A stretch of 64,000 nt of DNA, taken from Dyadobacter flavalbus. Its GTDB lineage: Bacteria; Bacteroidota; Bacteroidia; Cytophagales; Spirosomataceae. The stretch lies in contig NZ_VBSN01000027.1 of the NCBI RefSeq assembly GCF_006149045.1, positions 248,001 to 312,000 of the forward strand. The letters run 5' to 3'. The notes under the pieces are model-generated. The model had not been told where the DNA came from. It worked only from the letters and a program-made list of their open reading frames with translations, and made no database searches. Positions 18,921-29,117 of this stretch are shown piece by piece (the stretch's first letter is position 1; each line of letters opens with the position of its first letter). A program made the position numbers and the translations under genes.

Positions 18921-19124
18921 ATGAAAAAACTTGCACCGCTATTTCTTGTATTCGCGCTTTTTTGCGGCGTTCCGGCAATAAATGCAGCTGCGACTTCCGT
19001 CAAAGCTTCCAAAATGGAAATGCTTGGAAAAAAGAAGAAATACAAAGGCTATAAAAAGCCAAAATCCAAAAAAATACTGGGAATTTTCAAGCGGAAATCC
19101 GATTGCGGATGTCCCAATCACTGA
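18921..19124 (+). CDS. Small secreted Lys-rich protein
   Basis: 67 residues: an N-terminal signal peptide (KKLAPLFLVFALFCGVPAINA), then a short mature peptide of about 44 residues dominated by Lys, Tyr and Gly (GKKKKYKGYKKPKSKK) and ending in CGCPNH. The mature part is strongly positive and has two closely spaced cysteines. No known family is recognised. The clear signal peptide supports that it is made; its role could be cell-surface binding, but nothing in the sequence decides this. Confidence 0.7.
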   Translation: MKKLAPLFLVFALFCGVPAINAAATSVKASKMEMLGKKKKYKGYKKPKSKKILGIFKRKSDCGCPNH

Positions 19125-19204
19125 TCATATTTCAAGTTCAGAATTTGTACATATTCAAGAGTAAGCAAAGCCAGTAATCTCTGAAAGATTTGTTTGGATT
19201 TGCT

Positions 19205-19212
19205 TACTTTTG
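19205..19212 (+). promoter_or_regulatory. Likely -7 element of gcvP
   Basis: TACTTTTG fits the TAnnTTTG consensus 43 nt before the gcvP ATG. Upstream TTTG copies exist but the spacing (about 8-12 nt) is not optimal, so only the -7 box is supported. Confidence 0.4.
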
Positions 19213-19255
19213 TATTTTAAAAACCATCTTTAACGGCATTGTCAGCCCAAGTTGA

Positions 19256-22150
19256 ATGAAAATTAATCTTCGAAATCAGGATAAATTCGAAAACCGTCAT
19301 CACGGTAAAGATGAACAGGAATTGCATGAAATGCTGAATACGATCGGAGCGGCATCACTGGATGAACTGATCGGACAGACACTTCCATCAGCAATACGTT
19401 TGCAAAAACCTTTGAATTTGCCAAAGCCTAAGTCGGAACGCGAATTTTTACAGGGCATTAAAAAAATTGCATCGAAAAATGCCATTCTGAGGTCATACAT
19501 CGGAACAGGTTACTACGATACCGTAACACCGAATGTAATCCTCAGAAATATACTTGAAAACCCTGCCTGGTATACTGCCTACACGCCTTATCAGGCAGAA
19601 ATCGCGCAGGGAAGGCTGGAAATGCTGCTAAATTTCCAGACAGTCGTTACAGACCTTACCGGAATGGAAATCGCAAATGCATCTTTACTCGATGAAGCAA
19701 CTGCGGCGGCAGAAGCGATGACTATGCTGTATGGCCTTCGTCCTTCTGCCAAAAAGAAAGCAAACACGTTCTTTGTTTCAGAACTTTGCCATCCGCAAAC
19801 CATTGATCTGATCCATACCCGTGCCAAGCCGATCGGTATTGAAGTCATTGTAGGGAATCATGCAAGTGTTGATCTTACAAATGAAAACCTGTATGGTGTT
19901 CTGGTGCAGTATCCTGCCACAAACGGTGAAGTAATCGATTATACCGATTTCATTGCAGCAGCACATGATCTGCATATTTCAGTTTGCGTAGCAGCGGATT
20001 TGCTGGCTTTGGCCTTATTAAAATCTCCGGGCGAAATGGGTGCTGACGTTGTAGTCGGCTCTTCGCAGCGCTTTGGTGTTCCGATGGGTTATGGCGGTCC
20101 GCATGCGGCGTATTTTGCAACTAAGGAAGCTTTCAAGCGAAGTATTCCGGGACGTATCATCGGTGTTTCTGTGGACACAGAAGGAAACCGTGCGCTCAGA
20201 ATGGCTTTGCAGACTCGTGAGCAGCATATCCGTCGTGAAAAAGCGACATCAAACATCTGTACGGCTCAGGTTCTTCTTGCCGTTATTGCAGGCGCCTACT
20301 CGGTTTATCATGGTCCGGAAGGAATCAAGGCAATTGCAGCGCGTACGCATGGCCTCACGCGTTTGTTTGCCGATACAATCCGGAAATTCAATTATGAAGT
20401 TGTTACGGAAAATTATTTTGATACCGTTACTGTAAAAACGCCTTTAACCAGAAAGTTAAGGGAACAGGCTTTGAAATGGGGTATTAATTTAAAATACAAT
20501 AAAGAAGAAAGCGTTTCGGTGTCATTTGATGAAGCCAAGACCTTTGATGACACCATTGCGCTGCTGAACGTGTTTGCAGAAGTTTCCGGTTTTCAGGGCG
20601 AAATGGTTATAGACGAGGAACTGGAAATTGCGATTCCTGAGAATCTGGTCCGTACTTCCGAATACCTGACACATCCTGTATTCAATACGCATCATACCGA
20701 ACACGAAATGCTGCGTTATCTGAAATCTTTGGAAAACAAGGATTTATCGCTTGTTCATTCCATGATTTCACTGGGCAGTTGCACCATGAAACTGAATGCA
20801 ACGGCTGAAATGATTCCTTTGACTTGGCCGGAATTTGGTGCCATTCACCCTTTTGCTCCTACCAATCAGGTTGGTGGCTATGCGCAGCTTGTAAGCGAAC
20901 TGAATACGTGGCTGTGTGAAATCACCGGTTTTGCAGCGATGTCGTTTCAGCCCAATTCCGGTGCACAAGGTGAATATGCCGGATTGATGGCCATTCGCGC
21001 CTATCATGAAAGCCGCGGAGATCATCACCGGAACGTAGCACTGATTCCTTCATCTGCTCACGGAACAAACCCTGCTTCTGCAGTAATGGCCGGAATGAAA
21101 GTAGTGGTTACCAAATGTGACGAAAGCGGTAATATTGATGTGGAAGATCTGAAATCAAAAGCAGCGCAGTACAGCAATGAACTGTCTTGTCTGATGGTTA
21201 CTTATCCTTCAACACACGGCGTTTACGAAGAAAGCATTATTGAAATCTGTTCCATGATCCATTCTTACGGCGGACAGGTTTATATGGACGGCGCGAATAT
21301 GAATGCACAGGTTGGACTGACAAGCCCGGCAACAATCGGAGCGGATGTATGTCACCTTAACCTGCATAAAACGTTCTGTATTCCGCACGGAGGCGGAGGC
21401 CCAGGCGTAGGTCCGATCGGCGTTGCCGAGCACCTGATGCCATTTTTACCGGGACATGTTAATTTCAGTACGCAGCCGGAGCATTTACCGGCAGGCGAGG
21501 CGGGCGCCGTTTCTGCAGCACCTTATGGCAGTGCCAGCATTCTTACCATTTCTTATGCTTACATTGCCATGATGGGAGGCGAAGGGTTGACGAATGCCAC
21601 TAAATACGCCATTCTGAATGCCAACTATATCAAAGAGCGTTTAAGTGGACATTACGATGTGCTTTATACCGGCAGCAATGGCCGTTGTGCGCATGAAATG
21701 ATTCTGGACTGCCGTTCATTCAAGGCGGTGGGCGTAGAGGCAGAAGATCTTGCCAAACGTTTGATGGATTACGGGTTTCATGCACCAACTTTGTCATTTC
21801 CGGTGGCAGGGACTTTAATGATTGAGCCGACAGAATCGGAATCAAAAGCAGAACTCGACCGTTTTTGTGACACCATGATTGCCATTCGCAATGAAATCCG
21901 TGAAATACAAGAAGGCACAGCCGACCGTGTGGATAATGTTCTGAAAAATGCGCCGCATACATCCAGAATATTGCTGAGCGAAAACTGGAACCGTTCTTAC
22001 AGCCGCGAAAAAGCCGCATTTCCATTGCCGCATTTACGGTTTAACAAATTCTGGCCAAGTGTAAGCCGTGTAGACAGCGCTTACGGTGACCGTAATCTCA
22101 TCTGCTCATGCATTCCGGTGGAAGCTTATTCCGAAGCCGAGGCAAACTGA
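19256..22150 (+). CDS. gcvP: Glycine dehydrogenase (decarboxylating), P protein
   Basis: 964 residues, the full-length single-chain P protein. It releases CO2 from glycine and passes the aminomethyl group to lipoyl-GcvH. The PLP lysine is Lys705 in [17 protein letters not shown], followed by the glycine-rich loop; the N-terminal half carries the paralogous, non-PLP domain. GcvH and GcvT are not in the window, which is normal in Bacteroidota where gcv genes are scattered. It ends at a strong terminator shared with the opposing nuo operon. Confidence 0.97.
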   Translation: MKINLRNQDKFENRHHGKDEQELHEMLNTIGAASLDELIGQTLPSAIRLQKPLNLPKPKSEREFLQGIKKIASKNAILRSYIGTGYYDTVTPNVILRNILENPAWYTAYTPYQAEIAQGRLEMLLNFQTVVTDLTGMEIANASLLDEATAAAEAMTMLYGLRPSAKKKANTFFVSELCHPQTIDLIHTRAKPIGIEVIVGNHASVDLTNENLYGVLVQYPATNGEVIDYTDFIAAAHDLHISVCVAADLLALALLKSPGEMGADVVVGSSQRFGVPMGYGGPHAAYFATKEAFKRSIPGRIIGVSVDTEGNRALRMALQTREQHIRREKATSNICTAQVLLAVIAGAYSVYHGPEGIKAIAARTHGLTRLFADTIRKFNYEVVTENYFDTVTVKTPLTRKLREQALKWGINLKYNKEESVSVSFDEAKTFDDTIALLNVFAEVSGFQGEMVIDEELEIAIPENLVRTSEYLTHPVFNTHHTEHEMLRYLKSLENKDLSLVHSMISLGSCTMKLNATAEMIPLTWPEFGAIHPFAPTNQVGGYAQLVSELNTWLCEITGFAAMSFQPNSGAQGEYAGLMAIRAYHESRGDHHRNVALIPSSAHGTNPASAVMAGMKVVVTKCDESGNIDVEDLKSKAAQYSNELSCLMVTYPSTHGVYEESIIEICSMIHSYGGQVYMDGANMNAQVGLTSPATIGADVCHLNLHKTFCIPHGGGGPGVGPIGVAEHLMPFLPGHVNFSTQPEHLPAGEAGAVSAAPYGSASILTISYAYIAMMGGEGLTNATKYAILNANYIKERLSGHYDVLYTGSNGRCAHEMILDCRSFKAVGVEAEDLAKRLMDYGFHAPTLSFPVAGTLMIEPTESESKAELDRFCDTMIAIRNEIREIQEGTADRVDNVLKNAPHTSRILLSENWNRSYSREKAAFPLPHLRFNKFWPSVSRVDSAYGDRNLICSCIPVEAYSEAEAN

Positions 22151-22171
22151 TTTCATTAAATCCGGACATAG

Positions 22172-22210
22172 AAAAAGGGGAGATGCTCGATTGAGTATGC
22201 TCCCCTTTTT
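22172..22210. terminator. Bidirectional terminator between gcvP and nuoJ
   Basis: AAAAAGGGGAG (22172-22182) pairs with CTCCCCTTTTT (22200-22210), with a further inner pairing TGCTC/GAGTA, and poly-A/T arms on both sides. It terminates gcvP and also the nuo operon from the other side, which shows that the nuo transcript ends after nuoJ. Confidence 0.9.
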
Positions 22211-22236
22211 TATGAAGATACTTTCAGGTAAAAAGC

Positions 22237-22755
22237 TTAAAAGTGTCTCTCTCCGATTTCTCTTTTACCCAGCATAACTGCTCCCACCATCGCTACCAGA
22301 AGCAGAATAGAAGCCAGCTCAAAAGGAAGCAGATAGTCACGGAAAAGCAAATTTCCCAGGCTCTCGATCATTCCGATCTGTGAATCAAACTGATCCGGAT
22401 TAAATGCCGGGATCACACTTTTACGGTAAGCACCAAACAGGATTACAAAAACGGTTCCGCCTACAACGGCAGCAGCAATTTTCGTAAGATTGTTCTTTGT
22501 TTCTTCCTGATCCTGCTTCATATTAAGAAACATAATTACAAACAGGAAGAGCACCATAATGGCCCCTGCATAAACGATAATGTTCACCGCCGCCAGAAAT
22601 TGAGCATTCAGCAGAATATAATGGCCTGACAGTGAAAAAAATGTAAGGATCAGATAAAGCACGCTATGGATCGGGTTACGTGATACAACCACCATAACAG
22701 CGCTCAGAATCGTAAGAAATGAAAGAAAATAGAAAAATGATACGGACGAATTCAT
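22237..22755 (-). CDS. nuoJ: NADH-quinone oxidoreductase subunit J
   Basis: 172 residues with five membrane helices; SFFYFLSFLTILSAVMVV and RNPIHSVLYLILTFFSLSGHYILL are typical of NuoJ, as is the VGAVMLGKREIG end. It is a proton-path membrane subunit of Complex I. It is the last gene of this operon: a terminator follows 27 nt downstream and the usual nuoK is absent. Confidence 0.95.
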   Translation of the reverse strand: MNSSVSFFYFLSFLTILSAVMVVVSRNPIHSVLYLILTFFSLSGHYILLNAQFLAAVNIIVYAGAIMVLFLFVIMFLNMKQDQEETKNNLTKIAAAVVGGTVFVILFGAYRKSVIPAFNPDQFDSQIGMIESLGNLLFRDYLLPFELASILLLVAMVGAVMLGKREIGERHF

Positions 22756-22788
22756 AATAGTTGGCTTTAATGCCGTAATTGGATCAGT

Positions 22789-23382
22789 TCAGGGAATGGC
22801 TCTTGGAACTACATTGGATATTTCTCCGCTGGCTCTTTTCAGGTCCAGAACGCGTGCTTCTTCTTTGGTCCAGGCTTCGCGTGTGTAACGGTTATTCATG
22901 TCTTCCACCAACAAATCTTTTCCCCATATAACCTGATCACGATCAGCAAACACCGGAATGAATTCATCATGACGAAGATACACAGCCTGTTTCGGGCAAG
23001 CTTCTTCACACAAGCCGCAGAAAATGCATCTCAGCATGTTTACTTCGTACACGGCTGCATATTTTTCTTCCCGATATAGGTTTTCTTCGCCTTTTTCACG
23101 TTCGGCAGCAATCATGGAAATCGCTTCTGCCGGACAGGCAACGGCACATAATCCGCATGCCGTGCAGCGTTCCCTGCCTTCTTCGTCCCTTTTGAGAATG
23201 TGTCTCCCTCTGAAAACAGGGCCGAGATATCTTTTAACTTCCGGATATTGAATCGTAACTTTTTTAGCAAAAAAGTGCTTGATGGTGATCGCCAGACCAG
23301 TTGCAATGGCTGGCAGGTAGGCGCGTTCCATCAGCGTCATTTCTTTATTGCTTACTTGCTTTGAGCGGTTTGTCAATTGCAT
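22789..23382 (-). CDS. nuoI: NADH-quinone oxidoreductase subunit I
   Basis: 197 residues. Two 4Fe-4S clusters are coordinated by CTACGLCAVACP and CIFCGLCEEACP (N6a and N6b). The subunit lies at the junction of the peripheral and membrane arms and passes electrons to NuoB. It is preceded by nuoH (18 nt) and followed by nuoJ (33 nt). Confidence 0.96.
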   Translation of the reverse strand: MQLTNRSKQVSNKEMTLMERAYLPAIATGLAITIKHFFAKKVTIQYPEVKRYLGPVFRGRHILKRDEEGRERCTACGLCAVACPAEAISMIAAEREKGEENLYREEKYAAVYEVNMLRCIFCGLCEEACPKQAVYLRHDEFIPVFADRDQVIWGKDLLVEDMNNRYTREAWTKEEARVLDLKRASGEISNVVPRAIP

Positions 23383-23400
23383 GGCAATACATTTATTAAT

Positions 23401-24480
23401 TTAATTCAGCCAGGCGGTAATTACAGGCTTCAAGAACAGCACTGCAGCACCGGTAATGATGATATTGAAAATAGCCAATGGGATCAGTTTTTTCCAGCCC
23501 AGATTCATCAGCTGATCGTAGCGGAAACGTGGAATTGTCCAGCGTACCCACATATAAAAGAATATAAAGAACAACGTTTTTCCGAAAAATACCGCAGTTC
23601 CGATCAACGTGGCAACGTTATGACCCGTCTGTGTTCCCAGCGCATCCGTAAGCTGCGTATATACCCAGTCCATCCCAGGATAATTATAACCGCCGAAATA
23701 CAGAACAGAAATAATCGCTGAGGAAACAAACATGTTGATGTACTCGGCAAACAGGTAAAATCCAAGTTTCATACTTCCGTATTCCGTATGATAGCCTCCT
23801 ACAAGTTCGGTTTCACATTCCGGAAGATCAAAAGGAACGCGGTTGCATTCTGCGAAAGAACAGGTAATGAAAATAATAAAGCCCAGCGGCTGATAAAATA
23901 TATTCCAGTTACCGCCGTGTTGCTGTGAAACAATTTCACCCAGTGAAAGCGAGCTGCTCATCATCAGGATCGCGATCAGCGATAAACCCATAGCCACTTC
24001 ATAGCTGATGTTTTGTGAAGCCGCCCGGATGGCACCAAGAAGAGAAAATTTGTTGTTGGAAGCCCAGCCGCCAACCATAATCCCGTAAACCCCAAGCGCA
24101 ACCACACCGAAAACGTAAAGTATCCCGATGTTTGATTCAACGCCCTGAAGATTTACTTCATGCCCGTCAAAACGGAACGTGCTTCCGAAAGGAATAACGG
24201 CACTTGCCAGAAGCGCAGTAAGCATGGCAAGGCATGGACCTGCAATGAAAAGCCATTTGTTGGCAAGTGCAGGAATAAAATCTTCTTTAAAGAACATTTT
24301 ACCCGCATCCGCCAGCGGCTGCAGCAATCCGCCCGGTCCTGCCCGGTTAGGGCCCATGCGGTCCTGAATAAATCCTGCTACTTTACGCTCGGCCCATGTA
24401 GAGTACATCGCGATGAGCAAGGTAAGCACAAAAACAACAAAAATTGTCGCAGTTTTAATTGAAAATTCTATTAAATCCAT
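23401..24480 (-). CDS. nuoH: NADH-quinone oxidoreductase subunit H
   Basis: 359 residues with eight membrane helices. Conserved parts are ERKVAGFIQDRMGPNRAGP near the N-terminus, EYGSMKLGFYLFAEYINMF in the middle and RWTIPRFRYDQLMNLGWK near the C-terminus, where the quinone cavity and charged channel lie. It anchors the peripheral arm in the inner membrane. Confidence 0.96.
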   Translation of the reverse strand: MDLIEFSIKTATIFVVFVLTLLIAMYSTWAERKVAGFIQDRMGPNRAGPGGLLQPLADAGKMFFKEDFIPALANKWLFIAGPCLAMLTALLASAVIPFGSTFRFDGHEVNLQGVESNIGILYVFGVVALGVYGIMVGGWASNNKFSLLGAIRAASQNISYEVAMGLSLIAILMMSSSLSLGEIVSQQHGGNWNIFYQPLGFIIFITCSFAECNRVPFDLPECETELVGGYHTEYGSMKLGFYLFAEYINMFVSSAIISVLYFGGYNYPGMDWVYTQLTDALGTQTGHNVATLIGTAVFFGKTLFFIFFYMWVRWTIPRFRYDQLMNLGWKKLIPLAIFNIIITGAAVLFLKPVITAWLN

Positions 24481-24519
24481 TTTGTAAACGTAGTTGAATA
24501 ATCTGTTGTCAGCACTGCA

Positions 24520-25632
24520 TCAATTGTTTTCCAGCAAAGATCTGTGATTTGCCTTGTCATTATTTTCTATGCTCTGGTGGCGAATTGCTTCCTCGTCCGT
24601 AACATATGCACGCGAATCATCAATTTTCTTATAGTGACTTTCAGCGAGCTTCAATGCAAAATCAGGCTTTTTAACCAAGTCTTTACTGTATTTGTTTGCT
24701 GAAATAACAGAGCTTCTTTTGACTTTGGTTGGACCTTCCAGCACCCAGTCGCTTGTCTTTTTCTTCTCGAAACGGCATGTGTTGCAAATGAAATCATTGA
24801 CTTCGCCCCACGTATTTTTCCGTGCCGTAATCCGGATCACTTCGTCACCGCGGTACCACAAAGTTACTTTTCCACAGCATTTATCACAATCCCGGTGTGC
24901 ATCTTCAGGTTTTGTGAACCAGACCCTGTTTTTAAAACGATACGTTTTATCCGTAAGAGCGCCTACCGGACAAACATCAATAACATTTCCGGAGAAGTCG
25001 TTATCAATTGCTTTTTCAATGTAAGTACTGATTTCGGATGCATCTCCGCGGTTCATTACGCCATGTACACGCTTGTCCGTTATCTGATCCGCCGTATAAA
25101 CGCAGCGGTAGCAAAGTATGCAGCGCGTCATATGCAGCTGAACGTAAGGACCAATATCAATTTTGTCAAAAGTCCTTCTTTCTTCTTCATAACGGGTTTT
25201 GGCAGAACCGTGTTCAAAGGCAAAATCCTGAAGATGGCATTCACCGGCCTGGTCACAAATGGGGCAGTCGAGCGGATGATTGATCAGCAGGAATTCAACA
25301 ATGCTTTTACGGGTATCGAGTACAGCCTGATTGGTGGTATTTTCAACCACCATGCCTTCCTGCACCTGCGTAATGCAGGATGGAACCAGTTTCGGCATGG
25401 GACGCGGATCCTTGGCAGATCCCTGCGCAACTCTTACCAGACAGGCACGGCATTTACCGCCGGATGTCGGCAGAGGTTTGTAATAGCACATGGCCGGCGG
25501 CACCAGTGCGGATTGGGCAGCATCTGCTTCGGCGATTTTGCGTGCAGCCTGCATAATGGTTGTGCCCGGTTCTACTTCGACTTCAATGCCGTCAAAAGTA
25601 ATTTTTATCAGTTGAGGTTTTATTTCTTCCAT
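24520..25632 (-). CDS. nuoG: NADH-quinone oxidoreductase subunit G, short form
   Basis: 370 residues, against about 700-900 for classical NuoG. The N-terminal iron-sulfur part is complete: 2Fe-2S ligands around CYYKPLPTSGGKCRACLV, the 4Fe-4S motif CPICDQAGECHLQD, and CILCYRCV with VCPVGALTDK. The large C-terminal molybdopterin-oxidoreductase-like domain is missing. The chain instead ends in a polar tail after a short cysteine-bearing segment (CDKCC, CNTCRFEKK). Short NuoG forms are found in Cytophagales, so this is a lineage form and not a truncation. Confidence 0.92.
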   Translation of the reverse strand: MEEIKPQLIKITFDGIEVEVEPGTTIMQAARKIAEADAAQSALVPPAMCYYKPLPTSGGKCRACLVRVAQGSAKDPRPMPKLVPSCITQVQEGMVVENTTNQAVLDTRKSIVEFLLINHPLDCPICDQAGECHLQDFAFEHGSAKTRYEEERRTFDKIDIGPYVQLHMTRCILCYRCVYTADQITDKRVHGVMNRGDASEISTYIEKAIDNDFSGNVIDVCPVGALTDKTYRFKNRVWFTKPEDAHRDCDKCCGKVTLWYRGDEVIRITARKNTWGEVNDFICNTCRFEKKKTSDWVLEGPTKVKRSSVISANKYSKDLVKKPDFALKLAESHYKKIDDSRAYVTDEEAIRHQSIENNDKANHRSLLENN

Positions 25633-25653
25633 GCCAAATAACTATTCAGTATT

Positions 25654-27183
25654 CTATAGTTTGTTTGCTTCATATATATCGAACGAACCGATTGTGGAAT
25701 TATACTTTAAGGTATTTCCAAAATCGTAATTTAGTATATTAACGGGTACACTTCCCTTCTTTGAAATTACATATTTGATTTCCTTTTTCCTAACCATACT
25801 TCTGAACTTGTCGTAATTGAAAGTACCGTTCCGGTCAGCAAGGTAAACGAGGTCTGCAAAAGGGATCAGGACATTTTTGACCAGAAAGTGATTCAGCAGA
25901 AAACCGCCGAAACTTCCTTCTCCTGCTCCCGGACACACATAAACCCATTCATTTTCCTTCAATTTTTTATCCTGATAAAGATACTCGGATACCTTGCGTT
26001 CTTCAATATAGTGGCTTACAAAATTTTCATTGCTTGAAGCATCATACTTCATGAAAATAAACAATGTACAATGAATAAAAGCCAAGACAAGATATAGTGA
26101 TAACGCGGATTTTAGAAAACCGTTATTGAAAATGTGACGGTTTGGTGCATCACAGGTAAATAAAGTAATCTGTACAACCGCGGTAAGCAAGTAATCCTGA
26201 TAATATCCGACTCCGGCACCGATTTTAAAAGCTGTTGTAGTTGAAAAAAGGAAAAACATAAAACAGCATAAAGTCAAAAACAGATAAAAGTCGGAAGGCC
26301 TGTAATAAAGTATGTAGGCGCTTACTACGACATTCACAACAATCAAAGGCGCAAACTGTAACAGCCAGTGCTGAAGTGTCCAGTCGTAAAACCAGCCCCA
26401 ACTGGCAGAATTTGCAACGCCTCCGATGATATTGAGAAAAAACAGGTCAACTCGATTAATAGGCAAAAGCAGCATATAAATCCCGAAAACAGCTATTCCG
26501 AATGCAGTCAGCGTAAACAGTGTTTTCCATTGTTCTTTCATTATCCAGAATAAACCTAGCGAAATGGACAGAATAGCGCCGCTTTGCTTCACAAAAAAAG
26601 CCGACACAGCTATAAAAATGGCCACGTACCACCAGTATTTGTTTCCGGTATCGTTCAGTGCATAGTAAACCGTATAAATGAATATAGCAGTCAGTAGCAC
26701 AAGTAAACTGTCCGGCCGCGATGTGGTCAGAAACCAGAAGCTTAGCACATGAAAAATATACAATGCTGCTAAAATCCCTGCTATTTTCTTTTTTGTAACC
26801 TTGTAAACCAGCAATCCCGCAACAGATACCGACAAAATGGTAAAGATGTTTGAGAAAAACCTGCTTGCAAGATATATCTTGTGTACCTCGGCAGCATGCC
26901 AGTTTGCCAGTTTGCAGAAAAACGCAACCATATAAAAGTAAAGCGGCGTATACTGCGTCAGACGAAAAGGTGCATTTTCCGGATCGCGGTAAATGGCATT
27001 TCCGTCCACAAGAAGCTGGATAGGAGCAATGCTGCTGCCCTCGCTTCCGGAAATATCAGGATGGTAACTGATTGAAGCCTTGATTTTGATAGCAACAAGA
27101 ATTACAAAACTGATCAGTCCGAAAATGAGGGAAATTGATAATGAATTGTTTTTAATCCAAAGCAGGGTTTTGTTCAAATTCAT
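25654..27183 (-). CDS. GT-C-like polytopic membrane protein inside the nuo operon
   Basis: 509 residues with about 10-12 membrane helices and the layout of the PMT/ArnT-type (GT-39/GT-C) glycosyltransferases: an Asp-containing first periplasmic loop (HPDISGSEGSSI, about 42-53), QYTPLYFYMVAFFCKL, and SRPDSLLVLLTA. No cytoplasmic glycosyltransferase motif is seen. Such enzymes move sugars from lipid-phosphate donors. The ATG at 27183 overlaps the nuoF stop as TAATG, so it is translationally coupled; an upstream ATG-like start inside nuoF is less likely. The position between nuoF and nuoG is unusual (see findings). Confidence 0.75.
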   Translation of the reverse strand: MNLNKTLLWIKNNSLSISLIFGLISFVILVAIKIKASISYHPDISGSEGSSIAPIQLLVDGNAIYRDPENAPFRLTQYTPLYFYMVAFFCKLANWHAAEVHKIYLASRFFSNIFTILSVSVAGLLVYKVTKKKIAGILAALYIFHVLSFWFLTTSRPDSLLVLLTAIFIYTVYYALNDTGNKYWWYVAIFIAVSAFFVKQSGAILSISLGLFWIMKEQWKTLFTLTAFGIAVFGIYMLLLPINRVDLFFLNIIGGVANSASWGWFYDWTLQHWLLQFAPLIVVNVVVSAYILYYRPSDFYLFLTLCCFMFFLFSTTTAFKIGAGVGYYQDYLLTAVVQITLFTCDAPNRHIFNNGFLKSALSLYLVLAFIHCTLFIFMKYDASSNENFVSHYIEERKVSEYLYQDKKLKENEWVYVCPGAGEGSFGGFLLNHFLVKNVLIPFADLVYLADRNGTFNYDKFRSMVRKKEIKYVISKKGSVPVNILNYDFGNTLKYNSTIGSFDIYEANKL

Positions 27184-28523
27184 TATACCAGTGCCATTTC
27201 TCCCTGATATACAGCGCCTGGCTGCGATGCTTCCAGCGGATTGGTTATATGCCACATGAATTCATCCCTGAAATGACGGATTGCGCTGGCAACAGGCCAT
27301 GCAGCCGCATCTCCCAAAGGACAAATTGTATTGCCTTCGATTTTCTTGGAAATATCAACAAGCAGATCAATGTCATGCATGCTGCCATGCCCATGCTCGA
27401 TTCGGTGCAGTACTTTTTCCATCCAGCCGGTTCCTTCGCGGCACGGGCTGCATTGTCCGCACGATTCGTGGTGATAAAAACGGGAGAAATTCCATGTATT
27501 TCTTACGATACAGGCTGTTTCATCAAAAACAATAAACCCGCCTGAACCCAGCATGGTGCCCGTTGCAAACCCGCCGTCAGATAAAGATTCATACGACATC
27601 AAACGATCTTCACCGTTGGCTGTTTTCGTGATAAGGTTTGCAGGAAGAATGGGCACCGAAGAACCTCCGGCAACCAGCGCTTTCAGGTGATGTCCTTTTC
27701 TTACACCGCCGCAATATTCGTCCGAGTTCAGGAATTCATCAACGCTCAGTCCGAGTTCAATTTCGTAAACACCCGGTTTCTGGATGTGGCCTGACGCCGA
27801 AATAAGTTTTGTGCCCGTACTCCGTCCGATTCCGATTGCTGCATACGCGTCGCCACCATTATTGATGATCCACGGCATATTGGAAATCGACTCCACGTTA
27901 TTGACAACGGTAGGGCTCTGATATAATCCTTTAACCGCCGGGAACGGAGGTTTGTTTCTTGGATTGCCTCTTTTGCCTTCGAGCGATTCCAGCAATGCCG
28001 TTTCTTCTCCGCATATGTAAGCGCCACCGCCTGGCTGAACGATCAGTTCGAGATCGTAGCCGCTTCCCAATATATTTTTTCCAAGAAACCCCTTTGCCTT
28101 TGCTTCTTCTATGGCTTTTTCCAGAATCCGGATCACGTACATCAGCTCACCGCGGACATAAATGAAAGACTTGTTAGCGCCTAATGCAAAACTGGAAATG
28201 ATCATTCCCTCAATCAGCAAATGAGGAATTGATTTCATTAAATGATGATCCTTGAAAGTGCCAGGCTCGGATTCATCAGCGTTGCATACAAGGTAACGGG
28301 GAATACCTTCGGGTTTTGCCAGAAAGCCCCATTTCATTCCCATGGGAAATCCTGCACCGCCTCGTCCGCGCACACCCGATTTTTTTGCTTCTTCCACAAC
28401 TTCTTCCGGAGTCATGGTTTTTATAGCTTTTTCAACGGCAGTATAGCCTCCCTGCTGACGGTAAACGTCAAAGCTTTCAATACCTGGAATATTGATATGC
28501 TCCGTTAATATTTTTCTAGCCAT
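27183..28523 (-). CDS. nuoF: NADH-quinone oxidoreductase subunit F
   Basis: 446 residues. FMN and NADH site: GVRGRGGAGFPMGMKWGF; the second glycine-rich region is GAYICGEETALLESLEG. The N3 4Fe-4S cluster is held by SCGQCSPCREG and the later Cys in NTICPLGD. It takes electrons from NADH. It is 24 nt after nuoE and its stop overlaps the next start by one base. Confidence 0.97.
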   Translation of the reverse strand: MARKILTEHINIPGIESFDVYRQQGGYTAVEKAIKTMTPEEVVEEAKKSGVRGRGGAGFPMGMKWGFLAKPEGIPRYLVCNADESEPGTFKDHHLMKSIPHLLIEGMIISSFALGANKSFIYVRGELMYVIRILEKAIEEAKAKGFLGKNILGSGYDLELIVQPGGGAYICGEETALLESLEGKRGNPRNKPPFPAVKGLYQSPTVVNNVESISNMPWIINNGGDAYAAIGIGRSTGTKLISASGHIQKPGVYEIELGLSVDEFLNSDEYCGGVRKGHHLKALVAGGSSVPILPANLITKTANGEDRLMSYESLSDGGFATGTMLGSGGFIVFDETACIVRNTWNFSRFYHHESCGQCSPCREGTGWMEKVLHRIEHGHGSMHDIDLLVDISKKIEGNTICPLGDAAAWPVASAIRHFRDEFMWHITNPLEASQPGAVYQGEMALV

Positions 28524-28547
28524 TTGAGGATATTTTCAGCTTAAAGC

Positions 28548-29045
28548 TTATTTACTTAACTCTTCAATGATTTCGTCTACGCGGTCGTTCGTAAGGTTCA
28601 TGTAATATTTCTCACGAATCTGGAAAACCGGTCCCCAGCCGCACGCCGCCAGACATTCCACTTCTTTCAGGGTAAAAAGGCCGTCAGATGTAGTCTCGCC
28701 GGCCCCAATACCCAGTTTTTGCTTCAGATGGCCATAAACATCTTCACCGCCCATCAGGCAGCAAGGACCTGTACGGCAATATTCGATTACATGTTTCCCG
28801 ACCGGATCAAGATGGTACATGGTGTAGAAGGTCGCAACCTCGTAAACCTCCACGGGTTCAATACGCAGGATGCCAGCCACGTAATCCATTACTTCACTGC
28901 TCAGCCAGCCCCACTGCTCCTGTGCAACGTGCAGAACAGGCAAAAGAGCCGATTTTTGCCGGCCCTCGGGATAACGTGCAATAATTTCTTTTACTTTTTC
29001 CAGTCGTTCCGGTGTAAACGCAACCGGATTAGGGATTTCCGTCAT
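28548..29045 (-). CDS. nuoE: NADH-quinone oxidoreductase subunit E
   Basis: 165 residues, thioredoxin-like 2Fe-2S protein. The N1a ligands lie in CRTGPCCLMGG and in LKEVECLAACGWGPVFQI. It works with NuoF in the NADH-oxidising tip of Complex I. Confidence 0.96.
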   Translation of the reverse strand: MTEIPNPVAFTPERLEKVKEIIARYPEGRQKSALLPVLHVAQEQWGWLSSEVMDYVAGILRIEPVEVYEVATFYTMYHLDPVGKHVIEYCRTGPCCLMGGEDVYGHLKQKLGIGAGETTSDGLFTLKEVECLAACGWGPVFQIREKYYMNLTNDRVDEIIEELSK

Positions 29046-29117
29046 TTCTAAATATGGTCTTTAAAACAAGTTTTCCAAGATGAAAACCTTACTGTTTATG
29101 GATGGAAGTCCATCTTT

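Noticed and set aside
24895-25641. 248-aa plus-strand frame opposite nuoG
   Set aside because: Covers the iron-sulfur part of nuoG in antisense and shows no domain.
25654-27255. Upstream start of the GT-C-like gene at 27255
   Set aside because: The 24 extra codons lie inside nuoF in another frame and add a basic, non-conserved stretch; the ATG at 27183 coupled to the nuoF stop is more natural.
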